Made by a program: the position numbers and the translations under genes. The notes below the pieces were generated by a model. It saw only the letters and a list, made by a program, of their open reading frames with translations. It was not told the DNA's origin and ran no database searches. From a virus, in the IMG/VR virus record IMGVR_UViG_3300035698_007386, positions 1 through 23,664 of that record: a stretch of 23,664 bases of DNA. The stretch is one strand, 5' to 3'. This document shows, piece after piece, positions 1 through 7,973 of this stretch (positions within the stretch are counted from its first letter, which is position 1; each line of letters opens with the position of its first letter).

Positions 1-516
1 TCCAGAATTATCAAGAAAGAATATTGTATAGCTTGATGTACTACCACCATTTGCTATTTGCATATCAGCATAAATACAAGTTTGTGTTGTTCCATTATAA
101 ACTCCAGTAGAAACCAGTTTACCAGTAACTGCTATAGCTGTTATTCTCATAAATCTTGGTACTCCACCTAATCCATGTGATATTTGTGTAGCAGTTGTAT
201 TATCAGCATTTTTATTTATTGTACCATTTTTATATGTTATTACTGGATGATTATTATCTACGTATGTTTTAACTGCTTTTTGAGATGGATATAATGTATC
301 TGACGCTCCAAGTATAGTTGTTGTATCTTTATTAGCTATATCTTCCGGAGTATATGATAGCGCATCAGTAATTTGCTTTAATGTTAAAATTATTAATGAT
401 GAATCTGTGCCATTGTGTGTATGAAAACCTATTTTTGATAACTTAAACTGACTTAAATTAGCTAAATTATCTACCTCTTTACTTGTTATATCTTTAATTT
501 CTTCTTCATTTTCCAT
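1..516 (-). CDS. Tail fibre-like structural protein, C-terminus cut by window edge
   Basis: An open frame of 172 codons starts at ATG 516 and runs off the left edge, so the C-terminus is missing. The ATG overlaps the TAA stop of the upstream 595-aa gene by one base (TAATG), which suggests translational coupling and fixes the start. Residues about 70-110 read LSYTPEDIANKD, then LGASDTLYPSQKAVKTYVD. This resembles the 'YTPEN-ANK...TLYPSQ-AVKTYVD' segment common in phage tail fibres and other distal tail proteins. It is followed by a beta-rich stretch with SHGLGGVPRF, similar to the start of receptor-binding or collagen-like tip domains. I infer an adsorption or tail-tip component. The receptor-binding end lies outside the window. 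Confidence 0.75.
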   Translation of the reverse strand, partial: MENEEEIKDITSKEVDNLANLSQFKLSKIGFHTHNGTDSSLIILTLKQITDALSYTPEDIANKDTTTILGASDTLYPSQKAVKTYVDNNHPVITYKNGTINKNADNTTATQISHGLGGVPRFMRITAIAVTGKLVSTGVYNGTTQTCIYADMQIANGGSTSSYTIFFLDNSG

Positions 517-2303
517 TATGATGATAATCCTTTAATTCTTATTTCTTTTAATCTTGTAAAAGATGGAGTTGTATTAGTTCCATTTAATATAATTTGAAAC
601 TGTACCCATTGAGCGTTTGAAAAGTTTATCGGTCCATCAGATGAAAAATTACCTGTAGTACTATCGGTGAGGACTGATGTATAAGCTTGTGAAAAATCTA
701 ACCTGTATTTTATTGTGATACTTTCACCTGATACCATTGGCTTTGATAATTTATATTCTATCCTTGTAGCATTACGAGGTTTTTCAAAAGTTCCTATTGG
801 TATTAAATCACTATCTATTGTTACTTGTGAGCCAGTATGTAAATTACTTGTTGTTACATCTATTCCATATCCAGAAGCTCCATCATTCCAACCTATAACT
901 AAACCTGTTCCATTATTATTTAAATCATAATTAGGATGTAAGGCAGTAGCTATTCCTAAATACGTATTGTATGAAAGCTTGTGCGACAATCTTAACGCAT
1001 TAGTATCTAAATCAATACCCCATACTCCACCATAATTATTATTAACTGTTCCATCATTATCTGTTACTGAAAAACTAAAATATAATTGATTTTTTATAGA
1101 TGTTACCCCCCCCCAAATAAAGTAAGGTTCTACTGTATTTGATATATGGTCCGGTATTTTTTTAAATAATTGTGCTTGACTTCCATTTGTTATATATATT
1201 CTACCTCTTTTACCAACTAAAATATAAGTATTTGTATTAATAGTAATCATTTTTTGTATATTCTGTTCTGCTAATAAAATAGGATAATTAGGAGTTGTAT
1301 CTACTGTATTCCAAGGGTAAATTATATTTTTTTCTCCACCTATTAAAATATTATTTCCTAATGGAGCTAAACATTGAGATATATCTGTATATGGTAAAAC
1401 CCTTGTCTGGTCCCAAGTATAAGTAGCTGTATTAGTAGGGTCAAACTCTGTACTTGCAGAAGATTGATAAAATCTATCTATATATGGTCCATCACAAAAA
1501 TAAACTTTATTATCCGGAGCTACTATTGAATCATGGTTATTTCTTACACCACCTTGTGTTTTTAATACAGTTCCTGTGTTTGCTGTACTTCCATCATCTG
1601 GGTCCCAACCATATACCCAAGCTGACCCTATTCCTGTTGGATTTCGTATATAATCTATTAACCCATTTCTAAATACAAATAAATAAGTATTTCTTGAAGA
1701 TGTACCGTTAGATGTTGCATATGTTACTAATCCATTCCCACTAGAATTAGTTAATGTTGTATTTCCGGTAAATACCCAATAATTACTTTCAGTTGTAGTT
1801 CCATCTCCCCATACTCTCCCATTACTATCAACCATATAAGAATCACCGGTCCTCAAATCATCAGCAAAATATTTTGGAATTTCTGGAGTACTATAAACTG
1901 TAAAAGTACCTGTTCCATCAGAAGTTAAATCAACTAGAGTATTTATACTATAATCACTATAAAGCTTAAAGGTAGAACCAGTTTTTATAATCCAATAAAC
2001 TGTGCTTGTAGTTAATCCTGTAACAGTCACAGCAGAAAAAGTAATAGCCATATTAGTTTCTAACCCTACTGCTCCAGTAAAAGTAACTGCATCAGTTCCT
2101 GTATTAGCAGATGTAACACTTCCCCCTGCTATTACTGCAGCTGATATTTTCTCGGTTGAAAAATTAACTGATGCTTCACCTGGCACAGATACTATATTGC
2201 AATTACGCATATCAGATAATCCATCATAAGGACTTTCTGCTATGCCATTTTGCCAACCATCTATGACGATTGAATTGTCGTACTCATCTATAGTATAAGA
2301 CAT
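516..2303 (-). CDS. Large beta-rich virion (probable tail or neck) protein, 595 aa
   Basis: This gene encodes 595 aa with no signal peptide or membrane segment. The N-terminus (DGWQNGIAESPYDGLSDMRN) resembles a recurrent opening in structural proteins of uncultured podo- and siphovirus-like phages. Residues about 63-136 look like an inserted beta-sandwich ending in LTSDGTGTFTV, a small module seen in many virion proteins. The rest has repeated short beta-strands (YMVDSNGRVWGD, KVYFCDGPYIDRFY, NNILIGGEKNIIYPW, TYILVGKRGRIYITN), consistent with a propeller-like fold. It sits between a coiled-coil protein and the fibre-like gene, which fits a tail, neck or hub role; the exact function is not recognised. 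The start context is GGATAATATG. A run of nine Gs on the coding strand (1106-1114) encodes Trp-Gly-Gly-Val and may be prone to slippage. Confidence 0.75.
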   Translation of the reverse strand: MSYTIDEYDNSIVIDGWQNGIAESPYDGLSDMRNCNIVSVPGEASVNFSTEKISAAVIAGGSVTSANTGTDAVTFTGAVGLETNMAITFSAVTVTGLTTSTVYWIIKTGSTFKLYSDYSINTLVDLTSDGTGTFTVYSTPEIPKYFADDLRTGDSYMVDSNGRVWGDGTTTESNYWVFTGNTTLTNSSGNGLVTYATSNGTSSRNTYLFVFRNGLIDYIRNPTGIGSAWVYGWDPDDGSTANTGTVLKTQGGVRNNHDSIVAPDNKVYFCDGPYIDRFYQSSASTEFDPTNTATYTWDQTRVLPYTDISQCLAPLGNNILIGGEKNIIYPWNTVDTTPNYPILLAEQNIQKMITINTNTYILVGKRGRIYITNGSQAQLFKKIPDHISNTVEPYFIWGGVTSIKNQLYFSFSVTDNDGTVNNNYGGVWGIDLDTNALRLSHKLSYNTYLGIATALHPNYDLNNNGTGLVIGWNDGASGYGIDVTTSNLHTGSQVTIDSDLIPIGTFEKPRNATRIEYKLSKPMVSGESITIKYRLDFSQAYTSVLTDSTTGNFSSDGPINFSNAQWVQFQIILNGTNTTPSFTRLKEIRIKGLSS

Positions 2304-2322
2304 ATTATCCTAATATAACAAA

Positions 2323-2344
2323 TCCCACAGTTTTATCTATGGGA
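2323..2344 (-). terminator. Stem-loop between the coiled-coil gene and the 595-aa gene
   Basis: On the minus strand TCCCATAG, loop ATAAAA, CTGTGGGA forms an 8-bp stem with one G-U pair. The same pair is a C-A mismatch in plus-strand RNA, so the structure suits minus-strand transcripts. It begins just after a stop codon and is followed by ATTTGTTATATT, a poor U-tract. It could be a weak or partial terminator, a processing site or a 3'-end stabiliser. One arm overlaps the repeated 14-bp motif. Confidence 0.4.
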
Positions 2345-2350
2345 ATATTA
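2337..2350 (-). repeat. Stop-codon-linked 14-bp repeat, copy 1
   Basis: The minus-strand sequence TAATATTCCCATAG is identical to copies at 9028-9041 and 11014-11027. Its first three bases are the TAA stop codon of the 234-aa coiled-coil gene, and the remainder lies in the 5' leader of the next gene. The other two copies sit in the same way at gene ends. Confidence 0.85.
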
Positions 2351-3052
2351 TATATTCTTTCTTTTAATAATTCTATCAAGCGTTCCTCTTTCATCTTTTA
2401 ATACTCGCGCCCACTTTTCTAATTTTTCTTCTGTCCTTATTAAACTTTTTTCTTTAGAAGAAATACTTTGCTCACGTAATATTAAATTTGTTTCCTTGAC
2501 ATTTCTTTCATTATCTTTTATATCTTTTTCTTTCAAAAAAGCGCTAATATGGGCGTTTAAGAGGTTCTTTTGTTTAAGGGTGTCGCAGGTATCGGATTCA
2601 ATAACTAATTGCTTATTGGTGGCTTTCTGTTCGAGTAGCGTGATATCTTGTTCTCGTTGTCCTAGACTATCAAGCTTATCTTCTAAAAGCTCCTTTATTT
2701 CATCAATCTCTAATTCTTTGTTAGATAATTCTGCTAAGTATTTAGCATTTTCTTTAATTTGCTTTTTAGCTTGGTCTTGAAACATTTTAACCGGAATAAG
2801 AGCTTTTTCTCTTTTCTCTTCTAAAACATTAATCTCTTTATCCATCTCTATTAATCTATCAGCGTGTTCTTTTTCTTCTTTCGCGCGACGTTCTATATTA
2901 TCAGCTAATGTTTTATAAAAATCAGCTTGAATTCTATTTAGCTCATCTCTTGACTTTTTAGATAATTCTTGTGCTTCCTTTGTTCTTAATACCTCTTTAT
3001 AATTTTCTACTTCCTTATTTTTTTGTATTTCCGTTGGAGATAGAAGCTTCAT
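2348..3052 (-). CDS. Coiled-coil protein of the tail or virion block, 234 aa
   Basis: This 234-aa, highly charged, Lys/Glu-rich protein appears almost entirely helical, with long heptad-like stretches from about residue 15 to 225 (for example EMDKEINVLEEKREKAL and KNLLNAHISAFLKEKD). It has no membrane segment or catalytic motif. Its start overlaps the end of the upstream 191-aa gene by 38 bases, and no other in-frame ATG lies near the N-terminus, so start 3052 is kept. Its place between a probable neck or tail gene and the 595-aa structural gene suggests an internal virion, scaffold-like or tail-assembly protein. I do not recognise the family. The TAA stop forms the first three bases of a repeated 14-bp motif. 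Confidence 0.7.
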   Translation of the reverse strand: MKLLSPTEIQKNKEVENYKEVLRTKEAQELSKKSRDELNRIQADFYKTLADNIERRAKEEKEHADRLIEMDKEINVLEEKREKALIPVKMFQDQAKKQIKENAKYLAELSNKELEIDEIKELLEDKLDSLGQREQDITLLEQKATNKQLVIESDTCDTLKQKNLLNAHISAFLKEKDIKDNERNVKETNLILREQSISSKEKSLIRTEEKLEKWARVLKDERGTLDRIIKRKNI

Positions 3053-3590
3053 TTATTTTTTGTGTTTTAGCTGGTTTTTTAACTTCTTGCTCTGTTTTTT
3101 TTGTTAAATCTGCAAAGTCTTCTACGGATTTAGGAGCTGTTGTAGTTGGTGGTAATGTTGTTTGTTTTTCTTTTCCACCTGATAATATTTCTTTTTTCAT
3201 TTGGTTTCTTAAACTTTGAATAGCTGGACTTTCTTCATCAATTGATAACTCTCTTAAAATCTGGTCTTCATAAACCTTACGTACTGCTGGTACTCCTAAA
3301 GATGTACCTTTTGGCGACCTATAATTTATATCTTTACTTTTTAACTCGTCCATTTTAGCTTCATTAATCATTATCTTATCTACTAACTCTCCTGTAAATT
3401 TAACTGCTAAGGCGTGGCCTGAAACCCCTGGAATAGGAGTTGTTACTGATAGCTCTATTGTTTCGTGTGCTTTTACTGTTACTGGTACTTTATCCCAATG
3501 AGATATAAAATCTTCATCTGAGATATTAGTAAAAGCGAAGCGTAACGATGGATTGAATAATCCTTTTGGTTGCAAAAATGAATTTGCCAT
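3015..3590 (-). CDS. Conserved-type phage structural-block protein, 191 aa
   Basis: The gene encodes 191 aa. The N-terminal ~75 residues are beta-rich (SLRFAFTNISDEDFISHWD, then VTVKAHETIELS and ALAVKFTGELVDKIM). They resemble a small domain with an 'F-W-g-p-y-tv-a-g-e' pattern that I associate with hypothetical proteins in tail or neck blocks of uncultured phages. The C-terminal third is Lys/Thr/Pro-rich and probably disordered (KQTTLPPTTTAPK). It is the first gene after the terminator at 3676-3701 and the consensus promoter at 3641-3670, with a ~45-nt leader, so it probably opens the tail transcription unit. The start has no Shine-Dalgarno sequence. Function is unknown. Confidence 0.65.
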   Translation of the reverse strand: MANSFLQPKGLFNPSLRFAFTNISDEDFISHWDKVPVTVKAHETIELSVTTPIPGVSGHALAVKFTGELVDKIMINEAKMDELKSKDINYRSPKGTSLGVPAVRKVYEDQILRELSIDEESPAIQSLRNQMKKEILSGGKEKQTTLPPTTTAPKSVEDFADLTKKTEQEVKKPAKTQKINEASISNGNTKK

Positions 3591-3640
3591 TGTGAGTATT
3601 CTATAAATTATGTATTCTTTATAGAACTGTTAATTATCTT

Positions 3641-3670
3641 ATTATACTAATTGTCAATGGTACTTGTCAA
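3641..3670 (-). promoter_or_regulatory. Consensus sigma70-type promoter for the tail block
   Basis: The minus strand reads TTGACA (3670-3665), an 18-nt spacer, then TATAAT (3646-3641), a 6/6 match to both boxes. A second TTGACA at 3657-3652 lies in the spacer, 13 bp further on. The predicted start is near 3634, about 44 nt before ATG 3590. The promoter lies directly after the HNH-gene terminator, so it probably restarts transcription for the tail genes. Confidence 0.8.
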
Positions 3671-3675
3671 GTGCA

Positions 3676-3701
3676 AACAAAAAACCCCAATAAAGGGGTT
3701 T
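3676..3701 (-). terminator. Rho-independent terminator after the HNH gene
   Basis: On the minus strand AAACCCC (3701-3695), loop TTTATT, GGGGTTT (3688-3682) forms a 7-bp stem. It is followed by a T-rich tail (TTTTTTGTTTG counting the stem's last Ts). It lies about 20 bp after the stop of the HNH endonuclease and just upstream of the tail-block promoter. Plus-strand RNA would lack a good U-tract. Confidence 0.8.
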
Positions 3702-3721
3702 CTTGTGTACGTAGTTTTTAA

Positions 3722-4270
3722 CTAGTCTTTATTATTTAAGAACGCTAAATGAAAATGGAATTCGCATTTTGGACATTTTATTTCTGAATTATGTTTATCT
3801 TTGTGCCATTTCCTTTCAGTTAAATCTAAATTTTCAATTCTATTGTCATTTTTAATTCCATTTTTATGGTGAACTATCTCATTTTTAGTTAATGGTCTTT
3901 TAAGATAATCTTCCATTACTTTTCTATGCTCGTAAGTATATTTTGAATAATCAGAATTCCAAAGTTGTACATATCCTAATTTAATTCTTCTTTTCGGCGT
4001 GTTATGTCTATTACCCTTTCCTGCGATAGATAGATTTTTACGATGTTCTTTTGTAAACTTTCTTCCTAAATTAGCTTCTCTTAATTTCGTTTTTGTTAAT
4101 AAACTCATAGGTCTTGCTATGTGTTGTGGTCTTCTAGGAATATTATAAAGCCTAAGATAATTAAGAATAGTTGCTTCTCCTTTTTTTATTTCTTTTGCTA
4201 TAGTTCTTATAGATTTTTTATTATCTATATATTCTTTCTCTAATAAACTTCTCTTTATATAATTTTTCAT
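3722..4270 (-). CDS. Free-standing HNH homing-type endonuclease, 182 aa
   Basis: The 182-aa protein has three parts. Residues about 9-45 form a resolvase-like helix-turn-helix ([20 protein letters not shown]). Residues about 56-90 look like a NUMOD3-type DNA-binding repeat ([19 protein letters not shown]). Residues 113-160 form the HNH nuclease core ([11 protein letters not shown], then [15 protein letters not shown], His134-His135 and Asn143). A C-terminal CPKC pair (166-169) with nearby His residues may bind zinc. This architecture is typical of phage homing endonucleases that cleave DNA lacking the element and copy themselves in. The gene interrupts the head and tail blocks and has its own promoter (4305-4333), leader hairpin (4280-4303) and terminator (3676-3701), as expected for an inserted mobile cassette. 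Confidence 0.88.
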   Translation of the reverse strand: MKNYIKRSLLEKEYIDNKKSIRTIAKEIKKGEATILNYLRLYNIPRRPQHIARPMSLLTKTKLREANLGRKFTKEHRKNLSIAGKGNRHNTPKRRIKLGYVQLWNSDYSKYTYEHRKVMEDYLKRPLTKNEIVHHKNGIKNDNRIENLDLTERKWHKDKHNSEIKCPKCEFHFHLAFLNNKD

Positions 4271-4279
4271 ACTATAAAA

Positions 4280-4303
4280 GGTGTATTAAGTTAATAATAC
4301 ACC
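4280..4303 (-). promoter_or_regulatory. Hairpin in front of the HNH gene, straddling its predicted transcription start
   Basis: GGTGTATTA, loop TTAACT, TAATACACC makes a perfect 9-bp stem on the minus strand, followed by TTTTATAG and the ATG at 4270. The predicted start of the local promoter (near 4298) falls inside the 5' arm. Only read-through RNA from the capsid genes would therefore carry the whole hairpin. It may act as a weak terminator for the capsid operon, a translation block on read-through RNA, or both. Confidence 0.6.
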
Positions 4304-4304
4304 T

Positions 4305-4333
4305 AGTATAGCACGAGCCTGTTTATTTTACAA
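4305..4333 (-). promoter_or_regulatory. Candidate sigma70 promoter of the HNH gene
   Basis: The minus strand has TTGTAA (4333-4328, 4/6), a 17-nt spacer and TATACT (4310-4305, 5/6). The predicted start is near 4298, about 28 nt before ATG 4270. The match is weaker than the other promoters here but is correctly placed for a self-contained endonuclease cassette. Confidence 0.5.
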
Positions 4334-4336
4334 GGC

Positions 4337-5068
4337 TTAATCTATCGTGAGGAATACTGCGTCATACTCTCCTGTTGCACCAATACCCATAGTGTAACCA
4401 AGTACGTTAGTTCCTGCGATTGCTGGAGCTAATGAACCTTCTGTTCCACCAACTAATACTCCGAAAGCTAATCCGGCAGAGCCGAATGTACCAGTTAATA
4501 AAGCAGATGCTGGACCCTTTGTCTGCAACCATCCGTAATAACTGATAGGTGTTTTAGCAATTCCTACTCCGACTACTGCTGCAGTTAGAGTTGTTGGAGC
4601 TACTACACAACTATCATAAGGACTCTTATGCAATACAACTTTTGAAGCTGTTGTTAATGCAGTTTGAATTGGGTCTTCTAAAGTTACAACACAACTTGTT
4701 GCACCTGCAACTACTGTGTTTCCTTTAATCTTATAGTTTACTCCCTCTCCAGGGGTTGTAACTACTGACAGAAATCCACCGGCTACTAAATTAGCTGCTA
4801 ATGTTAGTGAATCTGTCAATGTGACATCGTATGTTCCAGCAGCTGCTGCTGCTACTCCTAATCCTGCTGCAGGACTTTGGTTTGTAGCATCTTCTGCTGG
4901 ACCTTGATAAACTTTTCCAGGGACTACTGCTACTGCACCATTCTTAAAGTACCTAAAACCTCTACCATCTCCTGTTTCTGCGTATGCTCCCAAGTCTGTT
5001 CCTTGTACGGAGGTAGTGATATTAAATATTTCTTGTGGTGTAATTAATTTTCCTTTTAATGTTGACAT
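4337..5068 (-). CDS. Probable capsid decoration or head-associated protein, 243 aa
   Basis: This 243-aa protein is rich in Ala, Gly, Thr and Val, with few charged residues and no membrane segment, which fits a beta-structured virion protein. The N-terminus (ITPQEIFNITTSVQGTDLGA) is followed by GRGFRYFKNGAVAVVPGKVY. The C-terminus contains YYGWLQTKGPASALL and ends LGYTMGIGATGEYDAVFLTID, a pattern I associate with small head proteins encoded next to HK97-type capsid genes in uncultured phages. It is the last gene of the head block, two genes after the major capsid protein. Decoration or capsid stabilisation is inferred from position and composition. The start is SD-less (ATAATAAAATG). Confidence 0.65.
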   Translation of the reverse strand: MSTLKGKLITPQEIFNITTSVQGTDLGAYAETGDGRGFRYFKNGAVAVVPGKVYQGPAEDATNQSPAAGLGVAAAAAGTYDVTLTDSLTLAANLVAGGFLSVVTTPGEGVNYKIKGNTVVAGATSCVVTLEDPIQTALTTASKVVLHKSPYDSCVVAPTTLTAAVVGVGIAKTPISYYGWLQTKGPASALLTGTFGSAGLAFGVLVGGTEGSLAPAIAGTNVLGYTMGIGATGEYDAVFLTID

Positions 5069-5101
5069 TTTATTATGTTATTTAATTAATTATTTAGACC
5101 T

Positions 5102-6064
5102 TTATGTGGTTATCTTTTCCATAAATCCAGTATTTTGAGCTGTAATTTTTGGACTATTACAAGCATATACTGCTGTGTAATCATCTGCCCAATCTGTTAC
5201 TCCTAATACAGAACAACCATCCATTATAATTGTTCCACCGACTGCTGCATGAATACTCATAGCAACTGTCATTGTTGTAGAGTCAGAGAAAATTGCATTA
5301 TGAAATGTGCAATTCTTGAACCAAACGAATCTATCAACATCGGCTGCAGAGGCTGCTTTTACAAATAGAGCGTCTGCATCGTCAGTTTTTAGAGTGAAGA
5401 AACAATTACTAAATACATTTCTTGCTGTTGCAGTTTTAAGCTCTAAACTTGCATTCGCTGCTGACCTTACGTAAGTATCAGCACCGATTGTACAGCTCTC
5501 AAACAAGTTTTCTTCTGCGCCCGTTAAAGTTAATGCTCTCCAAGGTGTAGAACCAATAGATGTTGCATTATAAGTTCCTTTGAAATCGCAACCAATAAAT
5601 GAGTTATAGCTTCCAGTTACTGTAACTGTTGAATCTATATCTACTGAACTAAACATTGTTACGTTCTTGAAAATACAACCATTTTGGCTAACAGTTAATG
5701 AACCTCCAGCTCCGAAAGTCATACCAGCTCTTGTGTCTTGTACTAATGGTCCGGAGCTTCCTATTAAGTGAGTAAATCTCTTTGCCCAGTCAATAGCAGT
5801 TGTTTCAGAAGTTCTACCTGAGCCACCTGTTGGCGCGATAATAACTACATCATGCTTTCCACTTGTGCATCTTGCATAAGCTTTTGCAACTGTTATAAAA
5901 GCATCGTTTTGTGATTTTCCACCATTACTATCGCTTCCACCTGTTGGGTCAACATAGAATATGTCGCCTACGTATGGAAGTCCTATCATTCCAGCAATAT
6001 CTTCTGGATAAATCTTTGCTCCATATTTTAATGCTGAATTGTAATCTCTTAATTTTTGTGACAT
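5102..6064 (-). CDS. Pectate-lyase-like right-handed beta-helix protein in the head block, 320 aa
   Basis: The 320-aa product has an N-terminal GDIFYVDPTGGSDSNGGKSQ segment, the usual entry to phage beta-helix domains ('YVdp..GsD..G...'). Repeated short strand units follow over residues about 60-310 (GCIFKNVTMFSSVDID, NSFIGCDFKGTYN, NLFESCTIGADTYV, NVFSNCFFTL, FVWFKNCTFHNAIF, IIMDGCSVLG). Each has the N-x-F-x-x-C-x-F rhythm of a right-handed helix. No lyase catalytic residues are evident. Beta-helix proteins are common as tailspikes, but this gene lies directly after the major capsid gene and before the probable decoration protein. A head fibre or capsid-surface protein is therefore as likely as a tailspike. 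Confidence 0.75.
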   Translation of the reverse strand: MSQKLRDYNSALKYGAKIYPEDIAGMIGLPYVGDIFYVDPTGGSDSNGGKSQNDAFITVAKAYARCTSGKHDVVIIAPTGGSGRTSETTAIDWAKRFTHLIGSSGPLVQDTRAGMTFGAGGSLTVSQNGCIFKNVTMFSSVDIDSTVTVTGSYNSFIGCDFKGTYNATSIGSTPWRALTLTGAEENLFESCTIGADTYVRSAANASLELKTATARNVFSNCFFTLKTDDADALFVKAASAADVDRFVWFKNCTFHNAIFSDSTTMTVAMSIHAAVGGTIIMDGCSVLGVTDWADDYTAVYACNSPKITAQNTGFMEKITT

Positions 6065-6126
6065 GTTTTTTTAGTTAACCATCTCTTGTAGTCATTAGCT
6101 CAAGGTCAATGGCAAACATTGTTTAA

Positions 6127-7155
6127 TTATACTCCTGCTACGTCTGTTAGCTTACCATGTCTGCGAGGATTGTCTGTACATAGATTTCCTGCTAGAATAA
6201 TAAAGCTATTAAATGCGAATTGATTTTGTGTCTTAATGAAACCTGTCCAGTAGAAGCCCAAATTGGATACTTCATTGTATTGGTTTCCTGTAAACAATTT
6301 TCCAGCTACATCAACCTTTTTGGAGCCTTCAAATTGAGATAAGTCTGTGTCTAAGCCATAAAAGTCAAGGAAGTTTTCGTTTATCATGACCATTTGTCCT
6401 GATGTTGCTTTTCTGTCTGGTACTATTTCCATAGCAGCATACATTAAGCCTGAAAATCCCTCATAACCTTTATAGTTAGGAACGATATTTACTTCTTTGT
6501 AAATCTTTTCTTGTGGTTGTAACAACTGTTCAAACAAAGCCCATGTTGGATAATCTGTATAAGTTCTTGTTGGCGCAATAGTTGCGTCTGCAATATTGTT
6601 ATACAAAGTTCTCATTGTTGCCAATGAAAGTGTGGCTGCTGAAGTTACAGTTGAAGCTAAGGTTGTGTATGTGCTTCTTGATAGTCCACCGATTGTGGCT
6701 ACTGAATCTCCATCATCAACGATAGCTGCTAAACCTAATACGTCTTTACTTGAGTTTCCTGTTCCATCGCTCCATAACATTGTACCTAAGCCATCTGCTA
6801 AATCTTGCGCTCTTGATTGCATTTCAACCCCTGTAAGGTCTAATACTTTGGCTGCAGTGTTATTTGCGATTAAGTCTGTTCCGGCTAACGCAACGTTAGC
6901 TGCAACGAATTTTGGATTATATTTCATTAATACTCTTGTATCAGTGAAAGATGTTGGTAATGCATCAAACCCTAAAAAGGATTGGATAGCTGTTCCAACT
7001 TGATACTTGATTGGGAAGTCCATTGTTGCTGCACCAAATTTCTTTGTTTTAGAAAACATTTTGGTAGCGAATGTGTTGCTTCTCAATACTGTATCAACTA
7101 CACGTGGCATAATCTCTTCTAGTGTAATTGTATCAACTACATTATTAAATGACAT
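6127..7155 (-). CDS. Major capsid protein (HK97 fold)
   Basis: The 342-aa protein follows the scaffold gene by 18 bp and forms the icosahedral shell. The N-terminus (TLEEIMPRVVDTVLRSN) is the helical arm. Residues about 105-150 (LTGVEMQSRAQDLADGLGTMLW, SDGTGNSSKDVLGLAAIVDDG) match the spine-helix and loop pattern of phage major capsid proteins. This is followed by LSLATMRTLYN and WALFEQLLQPQEKIYKEV. The length suits an HK97-type shell protein made without a fused N-terminal scaffold, in line with the separate scaffold gene upstream. The start context is AAAAATG with no Shine-Dalgarno sequence, notable for what should be the most highly expressed gene. Confidence 0.88.
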   Translation of the reverse strand: MSFNNVVDTITLEEIMPRVVDTVLRSNTFATKMFSKTKKFGAATMDFPIKYQVGTAIQSFLGFDALPTSFTDTRVLMKYNPKFVAANVALAGTDLIANNTAAKVLDLTGVEMQSRAQDLADGLGTMLWSDGTGNSSKDVLGLAAIVDDGDSVATIGGLSRSTYTTLASTVTSAATLSLATMRTLYNNIADATIAPTRTYTDYPTWALFEQLLQPQEKIYKEVNIVPNYKGYEGFSGLMYAAMEIVPDRKATSGQMVMINENFLDFYGLDTDLSQFEGSKKVDVAGKLFTGNQYNEVSNLGFYWTGFIKTQNQFAFNSFIILAGNLCTDNPRRHGKLTDVAGV

Positions 7156-7172
7156 TTTTGTTGTTTATTTAA

Positions 7173-7973
7173 TTATATTTTATTCCTCCAAGAATTCCAA
7201 TCTAAGGGGTTAAAATTCTTGTCCTGTTCTGCCTTATCGCTTGGTTGACCTTGTGTCTGTGTTCCGGATAAAGAAGCTACTGAATCTCTTGATGTTTTTT
7301 TAGGAGCTTTACTAGCGTTATTTCTAAACTCGTAAACTTCCCAAGCTTTATCAAAAGGTAACATTTGACCTGCGTAATTACCATCTTTGTCTTTAGGAGT
7401 ATATTCATCTACTATATCTAAAATAGATGATTGTTCTTTATCGGTAACCTTTCTACCGACAAAATCCCCTAAAGCTTCAAAATGATTATCAATCATTTCA
7501 ACGTTTTCTCCTACTCTTTCTGTTTCTTCGTGTCTTTCGTTTCTTACAGCTTCTAATGCTTCTTCTTTAGCGTGTTTAACTAACTCTTGATTTTGTTCAG
7601 ATTGTATCTTCCAAGCTTCCTTAGCTTCTGGTGAATCTCCATAAAGTTTCACCCAAAATGATGGAACTTCTGGCTGATTACTCACCTCTTGTTTAGCTTC
7701 AAACTTAGCTTCTAAATCTGCAACCGTCTGGCGCAAATCAGTAGCTTCATCGTGAAACTTCTTAAACCTTGAATATGGTACTTTGTTTTCTTCCTCAACT
7801 AAGGGAGTAACTGGTACTTCTTCTTTTGGAGTTTCCTCCTTAATCTCTTCCTTAACCTCCTCCTTAACTTCTTCTGAAGTTTCAGGGGCTTCCTTTTTCT
7901 CAATTACTTGAGCCTCGTTGCCGAAAGCCGGAGCATTTGGGTCAAACTTGACCTCTTTTGTGTCTTCTGACAT
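7173..7973 (-). CDS. Capsid scaffolding protein
   Basis: The 266-aa acidic protein lies immediately upstream of the major capsid gene, the usual place for scaffold. Residues about 24-60 are a Glu/Lys/Pro-rich low-complexity stretch (EEVKEEVKEEIKEETPKEE). VPYSRFKKFHDEATDLRQTV then opens a coiled coil to about residue 95, a pattern recurrent in phage scaffolds. A helical middle (QNQELVKHAKEEALEAVRN) and a C-terminus with FNPLDWNSWRNKI, likely the capsid-binding tail, complete it. No protease domain is present. It probably nucleates procapsid assembly and leaves the head before packaging. The start at 7973 has no Shine-Dalgarno sequence. Confidence 0.82.
   Translation of the reverse strand: MSEDTKEVKFDPNAPAFGNEAQVIEKKEAPETSEEVKEEVKEEIKEETPKEEVPVTPLVEEENKVPYSRFKKFHDEATDLRQTVADLEAKFEAKQEVSNQPEVPSFWVKLYGDSPEAKEAWKIQSEQNQELVKHAKEEALEAVRNERHEETERVGENVEMIDNHFEALGDFVGRKVTDKEQSSILDIVDEYTPKDKDGNYAGQMLPFDKAWEVYEFRNNASKAPKKTSRDSVASLSGTQTQGQPSDKAEQDKNFNPLDWNSWRNKI

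Noticed and set aside
6075-6119. 14-codon minus-strand frame between the capsid and beta-helix genes
   Set aside because: It is too short to support and has neither a coupled start nor a recognisable product.
6596-7003. Plus-strand open frame of 135 codons opposite the major capsid gene
   Set aside because: It is antisense to a clear major capsid protein, has no start signal and a composition typical of a mirrored frame.
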